From contig NZ_JASAMB010000005.1 of NCBI RefSeq assembly GCF_029948125.1, positions 248,001 through 312,000 of the forward strand: a stretch of DNA of 64,000 nucleotides, written 5' to 3'. Under the pieces are notes generated by a model that was not told the origin of the DNA, did no database searches, and saw nothing but the letters and a program-made list of their open reading frames with translations. The position numbers and the translations under genes were made by a program. Within the stretch, counting starts at the first letter, position 1, and each line of letters begins with the position of its first letter. Origin of the DNA: Catellatospora sp. KI3. GTDB taxonomy: Bacteria > Actinomycetota > Actinomycetes > Mycobacteriales > Micromonosporaceae. Below are positions 43,039-49,984 of this stretch, one piece after another.

Positions 43039-44718
43039 ATGACCGCGGCTGCGGACGCCGGGAACAGGACGTTCACCCAGCGGATGCTGGACGGGATCGA
43101 ACGGGTCGGCAACAAGGTCCCGCACCCCGTCATGATCTTCCTGTACCTGATCCTGCTGATCATCATCCTGTCGGCGGTGTTCGCCGCGTTCGGCGTGAAG
43201 GTGACGTACGAGACCGCCGCCCCCGGTCCGGTCGTGGCCGGAGAGACCTACCCGGGCGGCACCATCGAGCCGTCCCTGGACGTCCCGCCGGAGGAGCTGT
43301 ACCACCCCGAGGTGAAGACCCACACCGAGACCACCGAGATCAAGAGCCTGCTCACCGCCGACGGGATCCGGTTCATCTTCACCTCGGCGGTCAGCAACTT
43401 CACCAACTTCGGCGTCGTCGGCGTCATCCTCGTCGCCATGATCGGCGTCGGCCTGGCCGAGCGGGCCGGGCTCATCGGCGCGCTGATCCGCAGGCTGGTG
43501 GCGGTCGCTCCGCCGTGGTCGCTGACGTTCATCATCGTGCTGGTCGGCATCCTGTCGTCGATCGCCTCCGACGCCGGATACCTGGTGCTCATCCCGCTGG
43601 GCGCGGTCGCCTTCCTGAGCGTGGGGCGGCATCCGCTGGCCGGGCTCGCGGCGGCGTTCGCGGCCGTCGGCGGCACGTTCATGGTCAATGTGCTGATCAC
43701 CCCGACCGACGGCATCATCACCGAGATCACGAACGAGGCGATCGCGCTCGCCGACCCGACCCAGAAGATCGGTCTGACCGCGAACATGCTGTTCGCCATC
43801 GGGTCGACCGTCTTCCTGGCATTCCTGATCACGTTCGTGACTGAGAAGGTGATCGAGCCCCGGCTGGGGAAGTTCACCGGGACCGTGTCCAACGAGGCCA
43901 CCGACGTGCCGGACGCCAACCCGGCCGAGGGCCACGCCGACGCCGCCGGGCAGGCGCGCGGGCTGCGGTACGCGCTGTGGGGGCTGCTCGGCGTGCTGGC
44001 GCTGCTCCTGCTGCTGTCGGTGCCGCCGAAGCCGTGGGGCATCCTGCGCAACCCGGTCACCGGCAGCCTCGTCGAGGACTCGCCGCTGATGGACAGCCTG
44101 ATCTTCATCATCATGCTGGTGTTCCTGGTCTGCGGCCTGTGCTACGGCGCGGGCGCCGGCACGCTGCGGGGCAGCGCGGCGGTGATGGACGCGATCACCA
44201 AGACGTACGCCGGGCTCGGCGGGCTGATCTTCATGCTGCTGGTGATCGCCCAGTTCATCGCGTACTTCAACTACACCAACATGGCCACCGTCGCGGCGGT
44301 GAAGATGGCCGACGGGCTGGAGCGGGCCAGCATCGGGCCGCTGTGGCTGCTCATCGGGTTCATCCTGGTGGTGCTGCTGCTGGACATCATCATCCCGGGC
44401 GTCATCCCGAAGTGGGCCATCTTCGCGCCCATCTTCGTGCCGCTGTTCCTGCGCCTGGGCGTGGCGCCGCAGACCGTGCTGGCCGCCTACCGGGTCGCCG
44501 ACTCGCCGATGAACGTGGTCACCCCGCTGATGGTGTACCTGCCGTTCATCGTGCTGCTGGCGCAGAAGTACAAGAAGGAGGCGGGGGTCGGGACGGTGAT
44601 CTCGCTGATGATCCCGTACACGATCATCATCGCGGTGGCCTGGACGCTGTTCTTCGTGGCCTGGTATCTGCTGGGCATCCCGCTCGGCCCGGGGGCCCCG
44701 GTCCACCTCGCACCCTGA
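43039..44718 (+). CDS. AbgT-family transporter
   Basis: A 559-residue membrane protein with about twelve hydrophobic segments. Family hallmarks are VPHPVMIFLYLILLI near the start, NFGVVGVILVAMIGVGLAERAG, ILSSIASDAGYLVLIPLGAV and GRHPLAGLAAAFAAVGG. AbgT members import p-aminobenzoyl-glutamate or, in the MtrF/YdaH subgroup, export antimetabolites such as sulfonamides. ATG 43039 is chosen; in-frame GTG 43030 and 43033 are alternatives. The dipeptidase and amidohydrolase genes further on suggest a dipeptide-like substrate, as inference. Confidence 0.88.
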   Translation: MTAAADAGNRTFTQRMLDGIERVGNKVPHPVMIFLYLILLIIILSAVFAAFGVKVTYETAAPGPVVAGETYPGGTIEPSLDVPPEELYHPEVKTHTETTEIKSLLTADGIRFIFTSAVSNFTNFGVVGVILVAMIGVGLAERAGLIGALIRRLVAVAPPWSLTFIIVLVGILSSIASDAGYLVLIPLGAVAFLSVGRHPLAGLAAAFAAVGGTFMVNVLITPTDGIITEITNEAIALADPTQKIGLTANMLFAIGSTVFLAFLITFVTEKVIEPRLGKFTGTVSNEATDVPDANPAEGHADAAGQARGLRYALWGLLGVLALLLLLSVPPKPWGILRNPVTGSLVEDSPLMDSLIFIIMLVFLVCGLCYGAGAGTLRGSAAVMDAITKTYAGLGGLIFMLLVIAQFIAYFNYTNMATVAAVKMADGLERASIGPLWLLIGFILVVLLLDIIIPGVIPKWAIFAPIFVPLFLRLGVAPQTVLAAYRVADSPMNVVTPLMVYLPFIVLLAQKYKKEAGVGTVISLMIPYTIIIAVAWTLFFVAWYLLGIPLGPGAPVHLAP

Positions 44719-44821
44719 GGCCCGCGCCGTGAGCCGGCTGGGCCGCTCCCTGGCCGCAAGCAGCGATCTCCTGAGAAAGATCACCCGTTGGTGTCCGGAT
44801 GTCGGCGCGAACCGCAGCATC

Positions 44822-44867
44822 TGACCGCAGTAGCCGATCTCCGCTGGATGATCGGCTACTGCGGTCA
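44822..44867 (+). terminator. Long hairpin, 18-bp perfect arms
   Basis: TGACCGCAGTAGCCGATC (44822-44839) pairs perfectly with 44850-44867; loop of 10 bases. It lies about 100 bases after the transporter stop and 70 bases before the next start, fitting a terminator, although the distance is long. Confidence 0.6.
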
Positions 44868-44926
44868 CGTAGCGGTGCGCTGCGGGCGGCTGCCGCGCGG
44901 GTCGGCGGGCCGCCGTGCCCGCGATC

Positions 44927-44932
44927 TAGGAT
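44927..44932 (+). promoter_or_regulatory. -10 element of a leaderless promoter
   Basis: TAGGAT lies 6 bases before ATG 44939. Confidence 0.5.
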
Positions 44933-44938
44933 GCGGGA

Positions 44939-45562
44939 ATGGCGCTGCTGTACAAGGCTGAGATCAATCCGACCAAGCTGGAACTGCTGGCGGCGTGGCT
45001 GCCGACCCGTCCGTGGTACGACGGCCCGGCCGACCCGGACCTGGCGCGCATCGCGGCGTGCCGGTTCGACGACCCGGCGGGTCAGGTCGGCGTGGAGACC
45101 CTCGTCGTGCGCGCCGGTGAGGGCCCGCTGCTGCACACCCCGCTGACCTACCGCGACGCGCCGCTCGACGGCGCGGAGCAGTGGCTGGTCGGCACGACCG
45201 AGCACTCGGTGCTGGGCAAGCGCTGGGTGTACGACGCCTGCGGCGACCCGGTCTACGCGGCCGCCCTGGCCGAGGCGATCCTCACCGGCTCGGGTGAGGC
45301 GGCGGAGTTCGTCGAGGAGGACGGCCGGGCGGTGCCGCGTACGCCCGCGATGACGGTGCGCGGCACGGGCGCCGCGTCGGCGGTGCCGCCGCTGGCCGGG
45401 GCGGCCGCGACCGACGGCGATCCGGCGCTGCTGTCGGCCGGTTCGCTGGAGCTGGCGGTGGCCCGGGTGCTCGACCCGGCGGCGGAGTCCGGCGAGCGGC
45501 TCGCGCTGCACGGTTCGTGGCCGGGTTCGGCCGCGACGGTGACGCTGGCCTGGGTGCGTTGA
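44939..45562 (+). CDS. Stand-alone maltokinase N-terminal-cap-like protein
   Basis: A 207-residue soluble protein. The opening ALLYKAEINPTKLELLAAWL and RPWYDG, then VGVETLVVRAGEGPLLHTPLTYRDAPL and HSVLGKRWVYDACGDPVY, match the cap domain that precedes the kinase domain of maltokinases (Pep2-type) and occurs alone in CG0192-related actinobacterial proteins. No kinase domain follows, either here or in the next gene. In full maltokinases this region caps the nucleotide site; alone, its role is unknown. It has its own leaderless promoter. Confidence 0.75.
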   Translation: MALLYKAEINPTKLELLAAWLPTRPWYDGPADPDLARIAACRFDDPAGQVGVETLVVRAGEGPLLHTPLTYRDAPLDGAEQWLVGTTEHSVLGKRWVYDACGDPVYAAALAEAILTGSGEAAEFVEEDGRAVPRTPAMTVRGTGAASAVPPLAGAAATDGDPALLSAGSLELAVARVLDPAAESGERLALHGSWPGSAATVTLAWVR

Positions 45563-45617
45563 CGGCACCGGCTGCCCCGGGCCGCTGGTGCGACGGCGCG
45601 GGGCAGCCGATACCTGG

Positions 45618-46691
45618 TCAGGCGCCCCAGATCCGGTGGGCGTAGTCGAGGAAGTTGCGGCCCATGATCTTCTCGATCCGGCCGGAGGAGAAGCCGCGCT
45701 GCTCCAGCAGCGTGATGAGCTGCCGGAACTGGTCGACGCCGCGCAGGTCGACGACGAACGGGAAGGTGTCGGCGCGTTCGCCGGCGGCGCCGACTCCGGC
45801 GGCCTGGCGCTGGGCGACGTGCTCGGCGAGCTGGGCGCGGTAGCCGTCGAGGTCGTCGATGGAGGTGACGGCGCCGTCGGTGCCGATGCCGACGGTGTCC
45901 TCGCCGCAGACGTTGACGGCGTGGGCGATGTGCTCGACGACGTCTGCGGCGGTGGCGTGGCCGGTGGGGTTGAGGAACGGCATGAAGTAGATGCCGACGA
46001 AGCCGCCCTGCTCGGCGACGAGGCGCAGTTCCTCGTCGGTCTTGTTGCGGGGCAGGTCGGTCAGGGCGCGGCAGCCGGTGTGGTTGATGGACACGGGGCG
46101 GGTGGCGGTGCGGATGGTGTCCAGGCAGGTGTTCTCGCCGCTGTGGGACAGGTCGACCATGATCTGGTGCTGTTCGAGGGCGGCGACGACGTCGCGGCCG
46201 AACGGGGTGAGGCCGCGGTTGTCCGGTGCCATGGAGCCGTCGCCGATGTGGTTGGCCTGGTTGTAGGTGAGCTGGATGACGCGTACGCCGCGGCGGGCGA
46301 ATTCGGCGATGCGGTCGAGGTCGTCGCCGACGGCGACGGCGTTCTGGAAGCCGTAGATGACGCCGATCCTCCGGTCGCGACGGGCGGCGCGGATGTCGGC
46401 GGCGGTGCGGACCTTGAGCAGGTCGTCGGGGTGCTGGTCGATGATGGCGTCCCAGACGTCGAGCTCGTGCAGGGTGTGCTCGTACGGGGGCAGGTCGCCG
46501 AGGGTGTAGCCGAGGGTGATGTTGACGGCGGTGAGGCCGGAGGCGTGCGCGTCGGCGATGGTGCGGGCGTCGATGGTGAGTTCGTCGCTGGTCTGGATGA
46601 GTTTGCTCGCCGCGTCGGCGGAGTGGGGGGCGTTGGGGTTGTCCAGGGCGCCCAGCGCGTTGATGATCATGTAGTCGGTGGCGGTGCTCAT
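45618..46691 (-). CDS. M19 membrane-dipeptidase-like protein with incomplete metal site
   Basis: A 357-residue protein of the renal-dipeptidase (M19) amidohydrolase fold, starting at ATG 46691 and overlapping the preceding stop by one base (TGATG). Motifs VDLSHSG and SINHTGCRAL supply the two distal histidines, and GTDGAV the late Asp. The N-terminal His-x-Asp of the family is replaced (IINALGALD) and the bridging Glu in the usual EGG-type motif is Gln (YGFQNA). It is therefore either a mononuclear enzyme or has another function. No signal peptide. Forms an operon with the amidohydrolase. Confidence 0.82.
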   Translation of the reverse strand: MSTATDYMIINALGALDNPNAPHSADAASKLIQTSDELTIDARTIADAHASGLTAVNITLGYTLGDLPPYEHTLHELDVWDAIIDQHPDDLLKVRTAADIRAARRDRRIGVIYGFQNAVAVGDDLDRIAEFARRGVRVIQLTYNQANHIGDGSMAPDNRGLTPFGRDVVAALEQHQIMVDLSHSGENTCLDTIRTATRPVSINHTGCRALTDLPRNKTDEELRLVAEQGGFVGIYFMPFLNPTGHATAADVVEHIAHAVNVCGEDTVGIGTDGAVTSIDDLDGYRAQLAEHVAQRQAAGVGAAGERADTFPFVVDLRGVDQFRQLITLLEQRGFSSGRIEKIMGRNFLDYAHRIWGA

Positions 46692-48007
46692 CAGGCGGGC
46701 GTTCCCTTCGGCTGGGCGTAGTCGGCGCGGTAGTAGCGGCGGCCGCGTTTGACGGTGAACTCGACGGTGCGGATGCTCTCCAGGTCGGCGACCGGGTCGG
46801 CGGCGAGCACGACCAGGTTGGCGAGTTTGCCCGCCTCGACGGTGCCCATCCGGTCGGCGGCGCCCATGCTCATCGCGCCGACCAGGGTCGCGCAGCGGAT
46901 GACCTGCTCGGCGGGGATGCCGCAGCGGCGCCACAGGAACAGCATCTCCTCGTGCAGCGACGGGAAGGGCTGGTCGGGGTCGGTCTCGTAGTCGGTGCCG
47001 GTGCTGACGGGCACGCCGGCGTGGAAGGCGTCGGCGGTGAGGCGGATGGACAGGTCGATGTTGGCCAGGGCGCGTTCGCGGGCGGCGTCGTCGTCGGCCT
47101 GCTCGGCCATCCACGTCCACATGCTCGCGGTGGCGTCGAGTACGGTGCCGCGGGCGATCATCTGGTCGTAGAGGGTGTCCAGGGCGGGGTGGCCGTCGCG
47201 GACCAGGGCGGCGGTGTCGATGGGCGCCTTGGTCTTGTACCTGGTCAGCGACTCGGCGGCGGTCTGCTGGGCGAGCAGGGTGACGTGCGAGACGGCGTCG
47301 ACGCCGGCGTCGACGACCTCGGCGGGGGTAGCCGGGAAGACGGCGGCGTGGGCCCATACGTCGATGCCCTGGCGGTGCGCCTCGGCGGTGATCGCGGCGA
47401 CGGTGCGGGCGGGCAGGTCGGCGTAGACCTTGATGGCGGTGGCGTGGGTGCCGCGCGCCATCGCCACAGCCAGCGGCAGTTCGGTGTGGTCGTCGATGGC
47501 CTGCATCCACGGGACGTGGCCGGGGGTCTCGCCCTGCGACACCTGCCAGGTGCGGGGGTCGTCGAAGAAGCCGGGTCCGGCCATCAGGGCCGCGTAGTGG
47601 ATGTCGGGGCCGGGGATCTCGCCGACCAGGCAGGCGCGGGTGAGGTCGGCGATCTGGCGCAGGTCGTCGGCCATGTCGCGGATGGCGGTGACGCCGCCGT
47701 ACACCTGGCGGCGCAGGGCGGCCTCGGCGACGGGCCGGTTGGGCGGGGTGGCCAGGTGCTGGTGGGAGTCGATCAAGCCGGGCAGGACGTAGCGGCCGGT
47801 GAGGTCGATGACGGCGGCGCCGTCGGGCACCTCGGTGTCGGCGTCGGGGCTGACCTGGGTGATGACCTGGCCGTCGACCAGGATCGTGATCCCGGTGCGG
47901 GCGGGTTCGCCGGTGCCGTCGATGAGGGTCGCGTTCCGGTACGCCACCACGGAGCCCGGAGCTGCCGGGGCGTAGGGCGTGGGGGCGCCCTCGTCCTCGT
48001 GTGCCAT
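46691..48007 (-). CDS. Amidohydrolase family protein (imidazolonepropionase/prolidase-like)
   Basis: A 438-residue metal-dependent hydrolase. The metal site reads LPGLIDSHQHLA (His-x-His, about 76-87), IKVYAD with the probable carboxylated Lys, DVWAHAAV, AVSHV and the late GTDYE Asp. The C-terminal MGTVEAGKLANLVVLAADP is the small beta-sandwich typical of the family. GGAGG stands at good distance before ATG 48007. First gene of the leftward unit; it probably cleaves an amide or cyclic amide whose product feeds the downstream M19 protein. Substrate unknown. Confidence 0.87.
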   Translation of the reverse strand: MAHEDEGAPTPYAPAAPGSVVAYRNATLIDGTGEPARTGITILVDGQVITQVSPDADTEVPDGAAVIDLTGRYVLPGLIDSHQHLATPPNRPVAEAALRRQVYGGVTAIRDMADDLRQIADLTRACLVGEIPGPDIHYAALMAGPGFFDDPRTWQVSQGETPGHVPWMQAIDDHTELPLAVAMARGTHATAIKVYADLPARTVAAITAEAHRQGIDVWAHAAVFPATPAEVVDAGVDAVSHVTLLAQQTAAESLTRYKTKAPIDTAALVRDGHPALDTLYDQMIARGTVLDATASMWTWMAEQADDDAARERALANIDLSIRLTADAFHAGVPVSTGTDYETDPDQPFPSLHEEMLFLWRRCGIPAEQVIRCATLVGAMSMGAADRMGTVEAGKLANLVVLAADPVADLESIRTVEFTVKRGRRYYRADYAQPKGTPA

Positions 48008-48037
48008 CGTCGCCACCTCCGCTTTCTGAACCGTACT

Positions 48038-48056
48038 TGTTACAGCAGCTGTAACA
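48038..48056. promoter_or_regulatory. Odd palindrome, candidate operator 1 (IclR)
   Basis: TGTTACAGC-A-GCTGTAACA: perfect 9-base arms around one base, 30 bases upstream of the amidohydrolase start. Size and symmetry fit an IclR-type operator, and an IclR gene lies divergently. Confidence 0.6.
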
Positions 48057-48079
48057 CTTGTATCGTTGCCTGAAACTCC

Positions 48080-48094
48080 CGGGTACTGTACCCG
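48080..48094. promoter_or_regulatory. Odd palindrome, candidate operator 2
   Basis: CGGGTAC-T-GTACCCG: perfect 7-base arms around one base, centred 40 bases from the first palindrome. The sequence differs from operator 1 except for the TAC/GTA step. Confidence 0.45.
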
Positions 48095-48125
48095 CTGCCA
48101 GCCGCGCCACGCGAGGCCCGGGCAT

Positions 48126-48197
48126 CGTGCAGTTCCGGGGAAAGTGCACGAAACGTGCCGAAGATCCGTGCACTTTCCCCGGAACTGCACGGATCTT
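48126..48197. repeat. Composite inverted repeat with two overlapping hairpins
   Basis: Arms 48126-48150 and 48167-48191 are perfect 25-base complements with a 16-base loop. A second pairing, 48161-48172 with 48186-48197 (AAGATCCGTGCA and complement), shares the right part and cannot form at the same time. It lies in the IclR leader region, 45 bases before the start codon. Confidence 0.85.
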
Positions 48198-48241
48198 GAG
48201 CGAGGCGGGCGGCGCACGCCCGATACGGAAGGAGCGGTGAC

Positions 48242-49006
48242 GTGCCACGATCTGCCAGCTCCGCGGTGGACAAGGCGCTGGACCTGATCGAGGCCGTGGC
48301 CCGCGCCGACCGGCCCCGGCGCCTGGGTGAGCTGGCCCAGGCCGTCGGCCTGCACCGGGCCACCGCCTACCGGGTGCTGCTCGACCTGGTCGCGCGCGGC
48401 TGGGTGCTGCGCGTCGGCGAGCACTACCTGCCCGGCGCCGCCGCGCTGCAGGTGTCGCGGGCGGCCGCGGCGAACTCGCTGGCCGCGCTCGGCCACCCGG
48501 TGCTGGCGCGGCTGGCGCAGGACACCGACATGATGGTGAACCTGCAGGTGCTGGAGGCCGACCGGTCCCGGGTCGTGGACGCGGTCCGCCCGGCGCGGCT
48601 GCAGATGATCAGCGACCTGGTCGGCGAGGCGCTGCCGGTGCACCGGTTCGCCGGGCCGCTGGCGCTGGTGGCGCAGCTGGATCCCGCCGCGCGCGAGCCG
48701 TACCTGGTGCCCGCGCGCGAGGCCGGCTATCCGCTGGACGGCCCGCAGGGGCTGCGCGTAGACCTCGACCGGGCCCGTGCCGACGGCTACGCGCTGGAGC
48801 GCGGCCGCAACGACAAGCTCATCGCCTCGATCAGCCGCGCGGTCGTGTCGCCCGGTGGCGTGCCGCTGTGCGCGGTGACCGTCGTCGGCCCCGACGCCGA
48901 GTTCGACGACGCGCGTGTGGCGCGGCTGCGCGAGCGGCTGGCCGAGGCGGGCGCCGCCCTGGGCACCACCCTGACCACCCTCACCGGCGACGGGAGCAGT
49001 CCGTGA
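48242..49006 (+). CDS. IclR-family transcriptional regulator
   Basis: A 254-residue regulator starting at GTG 48242 behind AAGGAGCGG. The winged helix is at the N-terminus (SSAVDKALDLIEAVA, LGELAQAVGLHRATAYRVLL, about 6-50), the rest is an IclR effector-binding domain (VNLQVLEADRSRVVDAV, SRAVVSPGGVPLCAVTVVG). It stands divergently from the amidohydrolase/M19 operon and overlaps the ornithine-cyclodeaminase-like gene by GTGA, so it probably controls both units. Confidence 0.9.
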   Translation: MPRSASSAVDKALDLIEAVARADRPRRLGELAQAVGLHRATAYRVLLDLVARGWVLRVGEHYLPGAAALQVSRAAAANSLAALGHPVLARLAQDTDMMVNLQVLEADRSRVVDAVRPARLQMISDLVGEALPVHRFAGPLALVAQLDPAAREPYLVPAREAGYPLDGPQGLRVDLDRARADGYALERGRNDKLIASISRAVVSPGGVPLCAVTVVGPDAEFDDARVARLRERLAEAGAALGTTLTTLTGDGSSP

Positions 49007-49938
49007 ACGGCGTCCGCATCCTGGACCGCGACCAGACCCGGGCCGGGCTCGATCCGCTGCGGGTGCTCGACGCGGTCGCCGCCGCGCTGGTGGCGCTCAG
49101 CCGCGGCGAGGTGTCGGCGCCGCCGCGCATCGCGGCCATGGCACCGGCGGGGCTGCTCGGCGCGATGCCGGCGTACGTGCCGGGCCTGGGCCTGGCCGCG
49201 AAACTGGTCTCGGTCTTCGCCGCGCCGGGGCAGCCCGGTCGCAGCACCCACCGCGGCATCGTCGCCCTCTACGACGAGCACGACGGCGCCCCGGTGGCGC
49301 TGCTGGACGCCGAGCCGCTCACCGCCGTACGCACCGCGGCCTCGGCGACGCTGAGCATGCGCGCCCTGGCCCCGGACCCGGCGCGCATCGCCGTGCTCGG
49401 GGCGGGGGTGCAGGCCCGCGCGCAGTTGGAGCTGCTGGCCGCGCTCGGGGTCGACGTGCCGGTCACCGTCGGCGGGCGCGACCCGGACCGGGTGGCGGCG
49501 CTGGTCGCCGACCACCCGTTCGCCACCGCGGCCGGCATCGAGGCGGCCGTGCGCGGCGCCGACGTGGTCTTCTGCTGCACGGGCGCCCGCGAGCCGCTGT
49601 TCCCGAGGGCGTGGTTGGCCGACGGGGCGCATGTCAGTTCGGTGGGCGGCTCGCACGGGTCCGAAGTGGATGCTGCCACGATCGCCGAATCCGCCCTGTT
49701 CGCGGAGTGGCCGGGGGCGGCCGCCGCGCCGCCGCCCGCGGGGGCGTACGAGCTGCAGAGCGTCGACCCGGCCCGGGTGGTGCTGCTCGGGTCGGTTTTG
49801 GACGGTCGGCATCCGGGGCGCGGCGACGGCCTGTCGGTGTACAAATCCACTGGTCACGCGGCCCTCGACGTAGCCGCGGCCGCGGTCGTGCACGCCTGGG
49901 CGGTGGCCGGCGGGGTCGGCACCGTGCTCGGGCGGTGA
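49003..49938 (+). CDS. Ornithine cyclodeaminase/mu-crystallin family protein
   Basis: A 311-residue protein starting at GTG 49003, coupled to the IclR gene. The Rossmann motif IAVLGAGVQARAQLELLAAL (about 123-142) binds NAD(P)H; TAVRTAASATLSMRALA and DVVFCCTGAREPLF follow in family order. Members are cyclodeaminases of ornithine or lysine, or reductases of cyclic imino acids (ketimines). Which of these applies cannot be told; the neighbours suggest breakdown of an amino-acid conjugate. Confidence 0.87.
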   Translation: MNGVRILDRDQTRAGLDPLRVLDAVAAALVALSRGEVSAPPRIAAMAPAGLLGAMPAYVPGLGLAAKLVSVFAAPGQPGRSTHRGIVALYDEHDGAPVALLDAEPLTAVRTAASATLSMRALAPDPARIAVLGAGVQARAQLELLAALGVDVPVTVGGRDPDRVAALVADHPFATAAGIEAAVRGADVVFCCTGAREPLFPRAWLADGAHVSSVGGSHGSEVDAATIAESALFAEWPGAAAAPPPAGAYELQSVDPARVVLLGSVLDGRHPGRGDGLSVYKSTGHAALDVAAAAVVHAWAVAGGVGTVLGR

Positions 49939-49971
49939 CCGTAAGGTATCCACTAATTCGCATGGACCGTC

Positions 49972-49977
49972 TACGCT
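49972..49977 (+). promoter_or_regulatory. -10 element of a leaderless promoter
   Basis: TACGCT lies 7 bases before GTG 49985 with a lower-G+C stretch upstream (49940-49965). It gives the TIR-like operon its own promoter. Confidence 0.5.
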
Positions 49978-49984
49978 GGCGCGG

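Noticed and set aside
40486-44868. One 1460-codon reverse frame spanning the RCC1 gene and the transporter gene
   Set aside because: Only the part after ATG 42531 has a signal peptide and RCC1 repeats. The upstream half is the shadow of the AbgT-type gene.
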